From the NCBI GenBank assembly GCA_035711805.1, contig DASTBV010000059.1:12902-76901 (forward strand): a DNA stretch of 64,000 nucleotides. The letters run 5' to 3'. Position 1 is the stretch's first letter. Every line of letters begins with the position of its first letter. The translations under genes were made by a program, and so were the position numbers. The stretch comes from Gp6-AA40 sp035711805 (GTDB lineage: Bacteria > Acidobacteriota > Vicinamibacteria > Vicinamibacterales > UBA2999). This document shows positions 39,953 to 48,423 of this stretch, one piece after another. The notes beneath the pieces are model-generated. The model was not told where the DNA came from. It did no database searches and was given only the letters and a program-made list of their open reading frames with translations.

Positions 39953-40822
39953 ATGATGCTGCGACGTGTTCTGGTGGCGGCGGCGCTGCTCCTGTCCGTT
40001 CAGGCGGCAATGCCGTCCGCACAGCTCATCCTTCCGGAAGCCGCGGAGCCATTCGAAGTTGCCTCGGTCAAGTTCAACACCAGTCCTCCCCTGACGCCCT
40101 TTTCGTGGCGGTTCAGTCACGACTCCGTGCAGGTCACGAATCTGCCGCTGCGGGAAATCATCCTGCAGGCCTACGATCTTGGACCATCATCCAGCCGGCC
40201 ATTCGTCGATCAGTTTCGCCTGATCGGAGGGGACAACAAAATCCTCTCAGCTCGTTTCGACATCCTTGCCAAGGCGATGGCGCCGGCGAGCGCCGCGCAG
40301 CTTCGGGCGATGCTACGAAAGCTGCTTACGGATCGTTTCCAGCTGCGGATCACTCCGGCTCACCGGCCGCTGCCGGTCTACGAACTGAAACCAATACGGA
40401 TTGGCGTCCTGGGCCCGAATCTCCGTCCGTCGCAGCACGACTGCTTGACTTACAAGTCCGTTCGACGCACCCCTCAGGATGCCGACAACCCGCGCGACGC
40501 ACAGGGTCAGTTGCTCTGCTGGCCGGGCGTCGAGGCGATGGGCCTCCGGGGTATCGTCGAGTTGAAGTCGGCGGGAACCATTGATCAGCTGATCAACAGC
40601 ATTCAGCGGTTCCTCGACAGGCCGATCGTCGCCGGCGGCGGCTTGCCGGGAACCTTCGAGTGGAAGCTCAGGTTTGCCAATAGTCAGCGGCCCGAGTTGG
40701 ATGCGGCGGAAACCACGCTCTTCACGGCCCTCAGCGAGCAGCTCGGGCTCAAGCTCGAAGCACGGTCGCAGTCCATGGAAGTGCTTTCCATCGATTCAGT
40801 CCAGATGCCTACGCCCGACTAG
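39953..40822 (+). CDS. TIGR03435 family secreted protein
   Basis: A 289-residue protein from ATG 39953 (or 39956) with signal LRRVLVAAALLLSVQAAMPSAQ. Family features: FEVASVKFNTS, ARFDILAKAMAPASAAQLRAMLRKLLTDRFQLRI, RPLPVYELKPI, FTALSEQLGLKLEARSQSMEVLSIDSVQMPTPD. More distant from the other two copies (25834, 27320), with a shorter middle. It follows the eight-cysteine peptide gene and may be co-transcribed with it. Confidence 0.9.
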   Translation: MMLRRVLVAAALLLSVQAAMPSAQLILPEAAEPFEVASVKFNTSPPLTPFSWRFSHDSVQVTNLPLREIILQAYDLGPSSSRPFVDQFRLIGGDNKILSARFDILAKAMAPASAAQLRAMLRKLLTDRFQLRITPAHRPLPVYELKPIRIGVLGPNLRPSQHDCLTYKSVRRTPQDADNPRDAQGQLLCWPGVEAMGLRGIVELKSAGTIDQLINSIQRFLDRPIVAGGGLPGTFEWKLRFANSQRPELDAAETTLFTALSEQLGLKLEARSQSMEVLSIDSVQMPTPD

Positions 40823-40905
40823 GAAGGCTGAGTGCTCTTCGCGTTCGACGCCTTCGAGGGGTTGCGACAGATTCAGCGTCCGGTGAAAGGCGGCCCCATC
40901 TGAGT

Positions 40906-42345
40906 TCAGCGGGCCGTCACCTGCAGCAAGTACGCGCGGCGCGCGTCGATGAACGCCTTCAGCGGATTGCCCGCATCGGCGATGCCCGCGGCGAAGCCGG
41001 CGTTGTCGGACAGCTTTCGCGTGTCGGCCGCCACGTCCGCAGCGATCAGCGCGTGCGACGCCTTCGCGATCGGCAGCAGCGTGTTCCAGTCCAGCCACTT
41101 CTCGGCGATCTCGCGCACGTACGACAGGTATTTCTGGCGCAGCGCCGGCACGGCCAGCAGCTTCGAGTACAGCGGCTTGGTCGGATCGCCGGCGGCGGCC
41201 ATCGGGTCGAGCGTGGCGCGGCGGCCCCCACCCTCGCCGCCGAGCGCCTCGTTGACGTCATGGGGAATGAAGTGGAACCGTCCGGCAGTATCGCGATAGA
41301 TGTTGTAGTCGCTGGCGCGGGTCCAGTAGCCGTCCGGGTTCGCCATGGCGATCTCCACCGCCATGAACTTGAGGGTCGCGTCGACGTCGAGGATCGGCGC
41401 GAGCGCCGCTTCGAGCTGGTCGGCCGGCGTGGTGTTGAGCACCCGGCATAGCCGCATCAGCGCCGCCCACGACTCGGCGTCGTCTTTGGTCTTGATCTCG
41501 TAAATCCGTTTGTACGCGGCAACATCCTCGCCGAGATACTCGAGGCCCGCGCGCCCGCGCGGGCTGCCCGGCGCCTTCCACCGCGCGCCGCCTGTGGGTT
41601 TGAACCACTCCCGGATGAAGTCGGCGTTGAACTGCTGCGCGTTGAGGTAGACACCCCAGCTCTCGCCGTTGATCGCGACGCGGACGTGGTTCATCCTGGG
41701 CGTCGGGACGTAGTGGCGCGCGATCTCCGTATAGAGGATGCCGCGCAGGAAGGTCGCGTCATTGTTCACGTTGAGCAGGTTGAGCGTCCGGTAGCCGCCC
41801 ACGTCCTGATCGTCGTCGGCGAAATCCAACGCGATATTGAGCGACCGTTTGAATCCGGCAGGCGTGTTGCGGAACGACGAGGCGCCGCGGAAGTGGACCC
41901 CGACGTCGCGGTACGTCCGGCCGTCCACGATCATCGTCGCCGGCACGTCCACGTCGGAGTTGAAGAAGAACCCGAGCTCCTCCTCCCAGTCCGCGTCCTC
42001 GAACTGCAGGAAGATGGTCCGCAGCGTCGCGAGGTCGTAGAAGTTGCTGCGCGGATACGGGGGGCGGACGTCGGCAGTGGTCAGCCTCGGGCCGGGCGAC
42101 GCCGTGGCGCCTCCGCGCCGGCCTCTGGGCCCCGCCGTGACCACGCCGGCCATCGCCGCGCGCACCGCCGCGCGCTCCGCACGATTGAGCCGGCCATCGC
42201 CGTCCTTGTCGTACTTGGCGACGACCTGGGCCTCCGGACCGTTGCCGCCGCCGGACTGCGCCGGGCCGAACTGCGCTCGGCCCGATGTCGGCAATGCCGT
42301 GGCGATGGCCGCCGCCGCGAGGGCGGTGGTGATGCGTACCGTCAT
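40906..42345 (-). CDS. CotH-kinase family secreted protein with EF-hand
   Basis: A 479-residue protein; GGAAGGA precedes ATG 42345. After the signal peptide (residues 1-25) an EF-hand-like loop DKDGDGRLNRAE (about 46-57) suggests calcium binding. The CotH domain spans about 105-470, with VGVHFRGASSFRN, KRSLNIALDF, LNLLNVNNDATFLRGILYTEIARHY, HVRVAINGESWGVYLNAQQ and FIPHDVNEAL. CotH proteins are atypical kinases of spore-coat or surface proteins. It lies 19 bases behind the amidohydrolase gene on the same strand. Confidence 0.9.
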   Translation of the reverse strand: MTVRITTALAAAAIATALPTSGRAQFGPAQSGGGNGPEAQVVAKYDKDGDGRLNRAERAAVRAAMAGVVTAGPRGRRGGATASPGPRLTTADVRPPYPRSNFYDLATLRTIFLQFEDADWEEELGFFFNSDVDVPATMIVDGRTYRDVGVHFRGASSFRNTPAGFKRSLNIALDFADDDQDVGGYRTLNLLNVNNDATFLRGILYTEIARHYVPTPRMNHVRVAINGESWGVYLNAQQFNADFIREWFKPTGGARWKAPGSPRGRAGLEYLGEDVAAYKRIYEIKTKDDAESWAALMRLCRVLNTTPADQLEAALAPILDVDATLKFMAVEIAMANPDGYWTRASDYNIYRDTAGRFHFIPHDVNEALGGEGGGRRATLDPMAAAGDPTKPLYSKLLAVPALRQKYLSYVREIAEKWLDWNTLLPIAKASHALIAADVAADTRKLSDNAGFAAGIADAGNPLKAFIDARRAYLLQVTAR

Positions 42346-42364
42346 GGCGTTCCTTCCCATGCCA

Positions 42365-43957
42365 TTATGCGCCTGCGGTGAACGGCGGCGCGGCATGCAC
42401 GACCTTCCCGCCGAGGAGCGTCAACACAGATTCGATGCGTCGAATCGTTGTCTCGGGCACGCTCAGATAGTCGTGGCTGAGAACCGCAAGGTCCGCGTAC
42501 TTGCCGGTGACGAACGAGCCGACGTGGTGGTCGTCGAAGGAGAACCACGCCGCACCTTCCGTATACAAGCGCAGCGCTTCGACGCGCGACACCTGCTGGC
42601 CGGCATTCGTCAACACCCCGGCGACGTTTCGTCCGGTCGTCATGTAGAACAACGAGACCCACGGATCGAGGGCCGAGACGTTGGTCGAATCCGTGCCGAC
42701 CCCGGCGTGGATCCCGGAGTCGACGAGCCGGCGGAACGGTGGCCCGCCGCCGTTGCCGAAGTACGTCCATGACTGGGCGCTGGCGCCGCAGCCCAGTTGC
42801 TGGAGCGCTTTGAGTCTGGGCTCGTCGATGCTCTGCAAGTGAATGATCGACCATCGGAGCCGGTCGATCGGATGCTCGCGCGCGATCGATCGAAACGCGT
42901 CGAGATGGAAGTCGTTCTCCTTGGGTGTGATGGAGTGCTGCTGCAGCAGCCAGCCGTGCCTGGCAATCATCCGGGCTGTGGGTTCGAACTGTGATGACAT
43001 CGGATCGGTGCCGCCGATGCGCTCGCCGAACCCGGCTGGCCGGAACAGGTCGTCGCCGACGGCCTTGCCCGCCTGGCTGAAGTTGTTGAGGACCCGCGCC
43101 TCGACCTCCTGCGGCGAGTCGGCAGGGAACACGGGCCGCATCCGTACCGTCAGCATGTCCTTTCGCCACAGCGTGAGCGCGAATTCCTGATCCGCAAGAT
43201 TTCCGGCGTTGATGACGCCGGTCAGACCCAGGCTGCTGGCATGGGCGTTCAGATCAGCGGTACCGCGTAGCCTGTCTTCCGGCGTCTGGACGGCCTGCAG
43301 TGCCGCGACAGCGGCCTGTGCCGACGCCACCGCGCCGGTGTCATCGACCATCACCCCTCTCGCAGCGAAGAACGCGCGGCCGACGCTGTTCGTGATCGCA
43401 CCCGTGCCGCCGCCGGTGCCGGAAATGTAGACGCCGTGCTTCGGCGCGGCCGCGTCCAGATCGGACTTCGTCGGGCGTCGATTCTCCGCAAGCTGAGTGT
43501 GGTTCCAGCCACCGATGCACGTGATGAAGGCGCCCGCCGGAACCGACGCCGCGCGCGTCGCGATCGCCTCCTGCAGCTCCGCGATCGAGGACGCACGTTC
43601 GATGCGCCGGGCTTCGTAGCCGGGATTGACGCCGGCCCGGGTGTAGTGCACGTGCGCGTCGAAGAGACCAGGAACGACGGTGCGGCCGCCCAGGTTGATT
43701 GTCCGCGCCGCAGCGCCCAGATCCCGCGCCTCGCCGACGGCGGTGATGCGCCCGTTCCTGATCGTCAACGCCGATCCGACGACGCCGCGGCCATCGACGA
43801 ATTTTCCGTTGGCGAGGAGGAGATCGGCAGGTGGCGCACCGCGCTGGGCCGCATCGAGGCGCGCGGTCCCTGCGAGGATGTCCCGTCCTGCGTACACCGC
43901 GGCTCCCGCGAGAGCGCACTTCCAGAGATCACGTCGCGAGAGCATGTGGGCGCTCAT
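42365..43957 (-). CDS. YtcJ-like amidohydrolase, exported
   Basis: A 530-residue protein from ATG 43957; ATG 43945, behind AGGATGAG, is a good alternative. The N-terminus LSRRDLWKCALAGAAVYAG looks like a Tat signal. Amidohydrolase features: DLLLANGKFVDGRGVVGSALTIRNGRITAVG, metal-binding VVPGLFDAHVHYTRAG (HxH), HLQSIDEPRLKALQQLGCGASAQSW, GVGTDSTNVSALDPWVSLFYMTTGRN and the C-terminal YADLAVLSHDYLSVPE. The family hydrolyses N-acyl or amide bonds. Precedes the CotH gene. Confidence 0.92.
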   Translation of the reverse strand: MSAHMLSRRDLWKCALAGAAVYAGRDILAGTARLDAAQRGAPPADLLLANGKFVDGRGVVGSALTIRNGRITAVGEARDLGAAARTINLGGRTVVPGLFDAHVHYTRAGVNPGYEARRIERASSIAELQEAIATRAASVPAGAFITCIGGWNHTQLAENRRPTKSDLDAAAPKHGVYISGTGGGTGAITNSVGRAFFAARGVMVDDTGAVASAQAAVAALQAVQTPEDRLRGTADLNAHASSLGLTGVINAGNLADQEFALTLWRKDMLTVRMRPVFPADSPQEVEARVLNNFSQAGKAVGDDLFRPAGFGERIGGTDPMSSQFEPTARMIARHGWLLQQHSITPKENDFHLDAFRSIAREHPIDRLRWSIIHLQSIDEPRLKALQQLGCGASAQSWTYFGNGGGPPFRRLVDSGIHAGVGTDSTNVSALDPWVSLFYMTTGRNVAGVLTNAGQQVSRVEALRLYTEGAAWFSFDDHHVGSFVTGKYADLAVLSHDYLSVPETTIRRIESVLTLLGGKVVHAAPPFTAGA

Positions 43958-43991
43958 CCTACACCCGGACGCGGAACGGTAACGCCGCTGA

Positions 43992-44125
43992 GTGACGCGG
44001 CCCGGGTCCTGTCGCCGGGTTTCCCCAACCCGTCCTCGGCGCAAGTGCACTGGTCACGGCAGTGCGCGCCTGCGAGGCGGGTGGGGGGGTGCCCCTCCCG
44101 GCGCCCGCTGACAAGTACTTTCTTC
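43992..44125 (+). repeat. Decayed MITE-like element L3
   Basis: GTGACGCGGCCCGGGTCCTG and the inner GGGTTTCCCC and GGGTGCCCCTCCCGGCGCC agree with L1, but the right terminal repeat is lost. The 327 bases between the amidohydrolase start and the gene at 44285 contain this element and the inverted repeat at 44207; no convincing gene is seen there. Confidence 0.65.
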
Positions 44126-44206
44126 ACTCAGCTCCCGCAACCTCGGACGTCGAGAGCTCAATTGTACGGGTGAGCGAATCCTTACGGAGGTCAGGAAGAC
44201 TTGCAT

Positions 44207-44291
44207 GTACTGACCGCGCGAGAAGGCTGAGGGAGACGAGCGAGGTCACGGACCCTGCGGTCCGCACTCGTCATCACAGCGCGGTCAGTAC
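44207..44291. repeat. Inverted repeat with structured centre
   Basis: Perfect 13-base arms GTACTGACCGCGC (44207-44219) and GCGCGGTCAGTAC (44279-44291). The 59-base centre holds a smaller hairpin CGGACC-CTG-CGGTCCG. The right arm covers the stop codon of the next minus-strand gene. Could be a terminator or a small structured RNA. Confidence 0.45.
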
Positions 44292-44683
44292 TGTCGCGGC
44301 AGTGCTCGATACATGCGCGCGGAGCGAATACTGATCGCTATCAGCAGGATGAGCAGAAGGGTCGCTCCCAGCGTGGTCAGGAGATCGATCCACTCGATAC
44401 GGGAGTCGCGAACCCAGGAATTCCAGGCGTAACGGCCGTGGCCGTAATAGATCTGCGCCGTCACTAGAGCAACCACCCAGACGGCCCAGCGGATGCGTTT
44501 GAGCAGCAGCCAGGCTGCCGACACGTTGACCGCAATGAACAACGCGTGTCGCCACAACGGGTACGCGTCGGAGTACGCGGCGTCGCCGAATCTCGGAATC
44601 AGACTTGCCGCCAGGTGATAAATCGCCGCGACCAGAAACGCCGCTGCGCCAGCCCGGTAGATCGAATCCGACGAAACGCGCAT
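44285..44683 (-). CDS. Four-helix membrane protein
   Basis: A 132-residue protein with helices at about 11-31, 43-62, 66-82 and 100-122. No family motif recognised. It starts two bases after the stop of the GNAT gene and is certainly its operon partner. Confidence 0.75.
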   Translation of the reverse strand: MRVSSDSIYRAGAAAFLVAAIYHLAASLIPRFGDAAYSDAYPLWRHALFIAVNVSAAWLLLKRIRWAVWVVALVTAQIYYGHGRYAWNSWVRDSRIEWIDLLTTLGATLLLILLIAISIRSARMYRALPRQY

Positions 44684-44685
44684 CC

Positions 44686-45198
44686 CTACAAGTCTCGCTT
44701 CATTAAAACCAGGTCGAGAGGACCGGTATCAAAGTTGACGACCTTCCGCGTGACGCGCCCGAAGCCAAGCGACTCGTAGAAGGCGACGAGCGGACCGTTC
44801 CGGCAATCGAGCCACGCGCGATCGGCACCGTCCCTCCGCAACTGATCGAGCGCATGGCCGGCCATCTGTCGTCCGAGGCCGCGGCCGTGGCAGTCGGGCG
44901 CAACCGCCAGCTTCGAGATCCACTTCACATCCTGCCCGGCCAACTCTGCCGACCACTCGGGCGGAGCGCGGGTCAACGTGACAATCGCGACGAGCCGGTC
45001 GTACTCAAAAAGGCCAAAGTTCTCCCCGACGCCCTGCGATCGCTGGTACAGCTCTCGCGGATACGTCGTCGTCCACTGCCGAATGCCGCGCGCCAGCAGC
45101 CATTCAGCCGCCGCGTTCAGAATGGCCACGGCGGCATCGACATCGCCGTTCTCGAGTCGACGGAACGTGACGCTTTCAGCAGTGCTCAACAAGAACAT
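44686..45198 (-). CDS. GNAT-family N-acetyltransferase
   Basis: A 170-residue protein: VTFRRLENGDVDAAVAILNAAAEWL, acetyl-CoA site ISKLAVAPDCHGRGLGRQMAGHALDQL and AWLDCRNGPLVAFYESLGFGRV. Acceptor unknown. First gene of a two-gene unit with the membrane protein at 44285; unlike the GNAT at 17533 it has the Q/R-G-x-G loop as HGRGLG. Confidence 0.92.
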   Translation of the reverse strand: MFLLSTAESVTFRRLENGDVDAAVAILNAAAEWLLARGIRQWTTTYPRELYQRSQGVGENFGLFEYDRLVAIVTLTRAPPEWSAELAGQDVKWISKLAVAPDCHGRGLGRQMAGHALDQLRRDGADRAWLDCRNGPLVAFYESLGFGRVTRKVVNFDTGPLDLVLMKRDL

Positions 45199-45236
45199 TC
45201 CCGATAGGTTCCGAAGCGCTGCGCATCGTCAAACGC

Positions 45237-45373
45237 GTTGACGCAGGTTCTTTCCAGCCGGTGGCGCCGGGAGGGGCATCCCCGCCCGCCGCGCAGGCGC
45301 CACTCCCGTGGCCAGCGGATTTGGCGCCGAGGACGGGTGGGAGACCCGGCGACAGGACCCGAGCTGCGTCAAC
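45237..45373 (-). repeat. 137-bp MITE-like palindromic element L4
   Basis: Best-preserved copy: ends GTTGACGCAG and CTGCGTCAAC are a perfect ten-base inverted repeat. Same orientation as L2. It lies between the GNAT start and the stop of the small membrane protein on the same strand. Confidence 0.82.
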
Positions 45374-45381
45374 GCTACCGG

Positions 45382-45759
45382 TCATCGCTCCGATTTCTTC
45401 CGCGAATCGCCGCCCACCATCAGCGACAGCAGAAAGCTGACGACGCTGACGACGAGGCCGCCAAGAAACGCGGCGCGGAATCCGCTGACGTGAAATCCGA
45501 GATCGGCCGCGTCCGAAATTGCGCCCGTCAGCCAGACCATCACGCCGTTCAGCACGAGGAGAAACAGACCCAGCGTCACGATCAGGAACGGGAACGTGAG
45601 GAAGATCAGGATCGGTTTCACGATGGCGTTGACGACGCCGAAGATCAGCGCGACGATCAGGAGAAAGATCATCTCGCCGTCGAAGGAAATGCCGTCGATC
45701 AGCCGCGTGGCGAGCCAGAGCGCGATGGCGTTGATGAGCAGCCGGACGAGGAAGTTCAT
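45382..45759 (-). CDS. Phage-holin-4-like (YvlD) membrane protein
   Basis: A 125-residue protein with four helices and the family pattern MNFLVRLLINAIALWLATRL, DGISFDGEMIFLLIVALIFGVVNAIVKPI, LTFPFLIVTLGLFLLVLNGVMVWLTG. Members are small inner-membrane proteins, not true phage holins. ATG 45759 overlaps the amidase stop (ATGA), so they are co-translated. Confidence 0.9.
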   Translation of the reverse strand: MNFLVRLLINAIALWLATRLIDGISFDGEMIFLLIVALIFGVVNAIVKPILIFLTFPFLIVTLGLFLLVLNGVMVWLTGAISDAADLGFHVSGFRAAFLGGLVVSVVSFLLSLMVGGDSRKKSER

Positions 45760-47735
45760 GGCACCGGTCCGAACCCCTGCGGTGGCCGGCGGTTCTTTGT
45801 TGCCGCTTCGTACGCCGCGGCGATGCGGAAGAGCGTCGGCTCGCCGAAGGGCCGCGCGATGAAATCGACGCCCACCGGGAGCCGGGCCGGGATCGGCCCG
45901 ACGAGCCGCGTGCTGTTGCCGTCGCGCTCACGATCCCAAACGTTCGTCGTGAACCCGGCCGGGACGTCGATGACCGGGAATCCCTGTTGACCGAACATGA
46001 ACCAGCCGATCGCGTTGCGGCCATTGCTGCCCGGCTCGCGCGGCGACAGGAGCTTCCTGGGTGGTACGGTGGACATCGGGGCCACGAGCGCGTCGAGCTT
46101 CTGCTCTTCCATGCAATTCATCAACAGCGTCTGCAGCGCGAAGCGGGTGTGCATCCGCGCCGAGGTATCCAGCGTTACCGCCTTCTCCGCCTGCTCGCGC
46201 GCCGCGCGCCGATTGGGAAAGTTCGGATCGGAATAGAACGTTGCCTTCGAAATCAGATCCGCGTTGGTCTTGATGTTCGCGTCGCCGCGCTCCCGCAGGT
46301 AGCGGTTGATCATGTACTTGTCTTCGCCGGGCTCGCCGAACCCGCCGCCGAGATTGCGCAGCGTCAGCAGCTCGCTGACGCGTGACGGATTGGCGCGCAA
46401 ATCCACGAACGTTGCGATTTGATCCGTCGGCGGCTGCGTGGACGCGTCAGCGGAAAACAGCTGTTTGTTCTGGCGCAGGAACGCGCTGCTGAGCAGCTCG
46501 GGCGCAGAACGGGCGATGCACCGTTGGAACAACGCACCCTCAGGCCCGGGGTCGACAACGGTCGCGCCGAGCTTCGTCAGCCCGTCGATGGCGCGCTCGA
46601 CGAGATCGACGCTCTCCATGTCCGCCGGCGCGAGCAGCTTCCGATTCAGATATTCGCGGACGACGCCGATGCGCAGGCCGGCGAGCGAACGCGCGTTCGT
46701 CGCCTCGAGATAGGACGTCCGCGGCATCCGCCCGACGCTGAGCGCCGTGTACTCGTCCTTCGGATCGTAGCCGGCGATGACGTCGAGAATCCGCGCCGTG
46801 TCCGCAACCGTGCGGCACATCGGCCCCACGCGCATGTTGAGCCCGGCGCCAATCATCCCGTCGGTGCTGACCAGCTCTTTCGTCGGCGCAAGGCCAACGA
46901 TGCTGTTGACCGCCGCGGGCCAGCGAACGGAGACGACGGTCTCCTCGCCAATCGCGCAGGTGACCAGGTTCGCCGCCACCGCCGTGCCGGAGCCCGCACT
47001 CGACATCCCCGGCTCGCGCTCGGTGTCGTACGGATTGCAGAACGTGCCGCCGAACGCACTGCGCGCGCCGTCGACCGCGTACTCCGCCAGGTTTGCTTTG
47101 GCCAGGATGATCGCGCCCGCAGCCCGCAACTTCGCCACGAACGTCGCGTCATCCGGGGGACGATCGTTCGCGTACTGCGCATCGCCGCCAGACGTCGTGC
47201 GCATGTCCTTCGTGTCGTACTGATCCTTGATGGCGATGACCACGCCGTGCAGCGGCCCGGCGAGACGGCCGGTGCGGGCGAACGCGCGATCCTGCGACGC
47301 CGCCGTTTCCAGCGCGTCGGGCATGTCGGCAGCCCCGTCCACCCGGTCGGTCATGCTGCGCGCCTTGCGGGCGTCGAAGCCCCACTTCTCACGCGCCGCG
47401 GGCCGGAGGTTCAACGTCGACAGCGCGTTGATCTGGCCGGCATTCGCAATCGTCGTCACCGGTCCGAGGATGCCCTGCGGCTCGTTGACGCATGTGCCGT
47501 TGTAGGCCCTGATCCGCCGCAGGTATTGCTCGACGATCCCGACGGTCGTCACGCGCTTGCCCTGAATCGCGCGCTGGATGTCGGCGACGGTCGCCTCGTA
47601 GACATTAAAAGCGCCGGATGGCGTAGCGCCTGCGGACGTAGGCCCCCCTCTTAAGGGGGCTGCCACCTGCGCGTGGCCCACCGTCGTCACGGCAACGAGC
47701 GCGAGTGCAACAGCGACTTTCATGCGCCGAACCAT
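45756..47735 (-). CDS. Amidase-signature family protein, secreted
   Basis: A 659-residue protein, longer than usual amidases (about 450-550). A signal peptide (VAVALALVAVTTVGHAQ) starts just after M5; ATG 47723 is the alternative start. Catalytic Lys lies in IAIKDQYDT, the cis-Ser in GMSSAGSGTAVAANL, and the nucleophile Ser in GEETVVSVRWPAAVNSIVGLAPT, where the normal Gly-Gly before Ser is Val-Val. A REP-like palindrome lies in the linker after the signal peptide (AAPLRGGPTSAGA). Operon with the YvlD-like gene; divergent from the zinc-ribbon regulator. Confidence 0.87.
   Translation of the reverse strand: MVRRMKVAVALALVAVTTVGHAQVAAPLRGGPTSAGATPSGAFNVYEATVADIQRAIQGKRVTTVGIVEQYLRRIRAYNGTCVNEPQGILGPVTTIANAGQINALSTLNLRPAAREKWGFDARKARSMTDRVDGAADMPDALETAASQDRAFARTGRLAGPLHGVVIAIKDQYDTKDMRTTSGGDAQYANDRPPDDATFVAKLRAAGAIILAKANLAEYAVDGARSAFGGTFCNPYDTEREPGMSSAGSGTAVAANLVTCAIGEETVVSVRWPAAVNSIVGLAPTKELVSTDGMIGAGLNMRVGPMCRTVADTARILDVIAGYDPKDEYTALSVGRMPRTSYLEATNARSLAGLRIGVVREYLNRKLLAPADMESVDLVERAIDGLTKLGATVVDPGPEGALFQRCIARSAPELLSSAFLRQNKQLFSADASTQPPTDQIATFVDLRANPSRVSELLTLRNLGGGFGEPGEDKYMINRYLRERGDANIKTNADLISKATFYSDPNFPNRRAAREQAEKAVTLDTSARMHTRFALQTLLMNCMEEQKLDALVAPMSTVPPRKLLSPREPGSNGRNAIGWFMFGQQGFPVIDVPAGFTTNVWDRERDGNSTRLVGPIPARLPVGVDFIARPFGEPTLFRIAAAYEAATKNRRPPQGFGPVP
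47638..47661 (+). repeat. GTAG-headed REP-like palindrome, subfamily D, inside the amidase gene
   Basis: Head GTAG, then GCCCCCCTC-TTAAGGGGGCT. It is translated in the minus direction as the linker behind the amidase signal peptide and keeps the frame. Confidence 0.65.
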
Positions 47736-47777
47736 ATCACTGGATCGAACGTTCCGGACCCAAATGTCCATATCGAC

Positions 47778-47807
47778 TAGACAAATCTTGTCTACTCATG
47801 ATAGACA
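47778..47807. promoter_or_regulatory. Candidate operator TAGACAA-ATC-TTGTCTA plus a third half-site
   Basis: A perfect seven-base inverted repeat with three-base spacer at 47778-47794 and a further TAGACA at 47802-47807, ten bases before the regulator start. It lies between the divergent amidase and HTH/zinc-ribbon genes, so it may serve both. Confidence 0.6.
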
Positions 47808-47816
47808 GATCGCGCG

Positions 47817-48341
47817 ATGGCGCTGAGTCAGGCACTGCTGGATCTGGCCCGGAAGACCGGGACCGAGCTCGCCGAGGCGGAACGGGCAGCGCTCGTCGCG
47901 CGCGCCGAATACCACACGGCCGTCCGCCGGCTGCACCTGGCGGGAGCCTCGTTGCGGGAGATCGCCGACGCGCTGACGCTCAGCCATCAGCGCGTGCACC
48001 AGATCGTCGACGGATCCGGCGGCAGCTGGTGGCGCAAGGCGTGGCGGACGCGGGCGACGACGCGCGACGCAGTGTGTACCTGGTGCGGCCGCCCGCCGAG
48101 TGAAGTCGAAAAGCTCGTCGCCGGGCCGAACATCTACATCTGCGACGGCTGCGCCCGGGACGCCGAGCGTGCGCTGCGAAGAAACGATGAAGACCGTGTC
48201 GCCACGCGCGTCGCGCGCTGCAGCTTCTGCCGGCGCTTTGCCGGCGCGAAACGCAGGGTGGTGACCGCGCGTCACGCAAATGTGTGCGCAGAATGCCTGC
48301 AGATGTGCGGCGACTTCATGTCGCTGGGCGCCGGTGACTGA
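47817..48341 (+). CDS. HTH protein with two ClpX-type C4 zinc ribbons
   Basis: A 174-residue protein from ATG 47817. Residues 33-64 form a helix-turn-helix (YHTAVRRLHLAGASLREIADALTLSHQRVHQIV). Two zinc modules follow: Cys87-Cys90/Cys109-Cys112 (CTWCGRPPSEVEKLVAGP, ICDGC) and Cys135-Cys138/Cys157-Cys160 (CSFCRR, VCAEC). The first matches the ClpX N-terminal zinc-binding domain, a dimerisation and adaptor-binding module, but no ATPase is attached. Likely a DNA-binding regulator that acts as a dimer, perhaps autoregulated through the palindrome just upstream; this is inference. Confidence 0.85.
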   Translation: MALSQALLDLARKTGTELAEAERAALVARAEYHTAVRRLHLAGASLREIADALTLSHQRVHQIVDGSGGSWWRKAWRTRATTRDAVCTWCGRPPSEVEKLVAGPNIYICDGCARDAERALRRNDEDRVATRVARCSFCRRFAGAKRRVVTARHANVCAECLQMCGDFMSLGAGD

Positions 48342-48352
48342 GCGACACGACG

Positions 48353-48376
48353 AATCTGGCTGAAGCCGGACGCTAC
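48353..48376 (-). repeat. GTAG-headed REP, subfamily B
   Basis: Minus-strand head GTAG, CGTCCGGC, loop TTCA, GCCAGATT; one mismatch in the stem. Twelve bases after the regulator stop. Confidence 0.65.
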
Positions 48377-48423
48377 CCTGCTCGCTCCCGGCGTCGGGAG
48401 CCGATCGAGTAACCTACTGCGCC

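Noticed and set aside
44062..44334. 90-codon open frame in the gap before the four-helix membrane protein
   Set aside because: It starts inside the decayed L3 element, has Arg-rich composition and no ribosome binding site.
45382..45759. Holin-like protein as a sign of a prophage
   Set aside because: The family is a chromosomal YvlD-like membrane protein, and no other phage gene is near.
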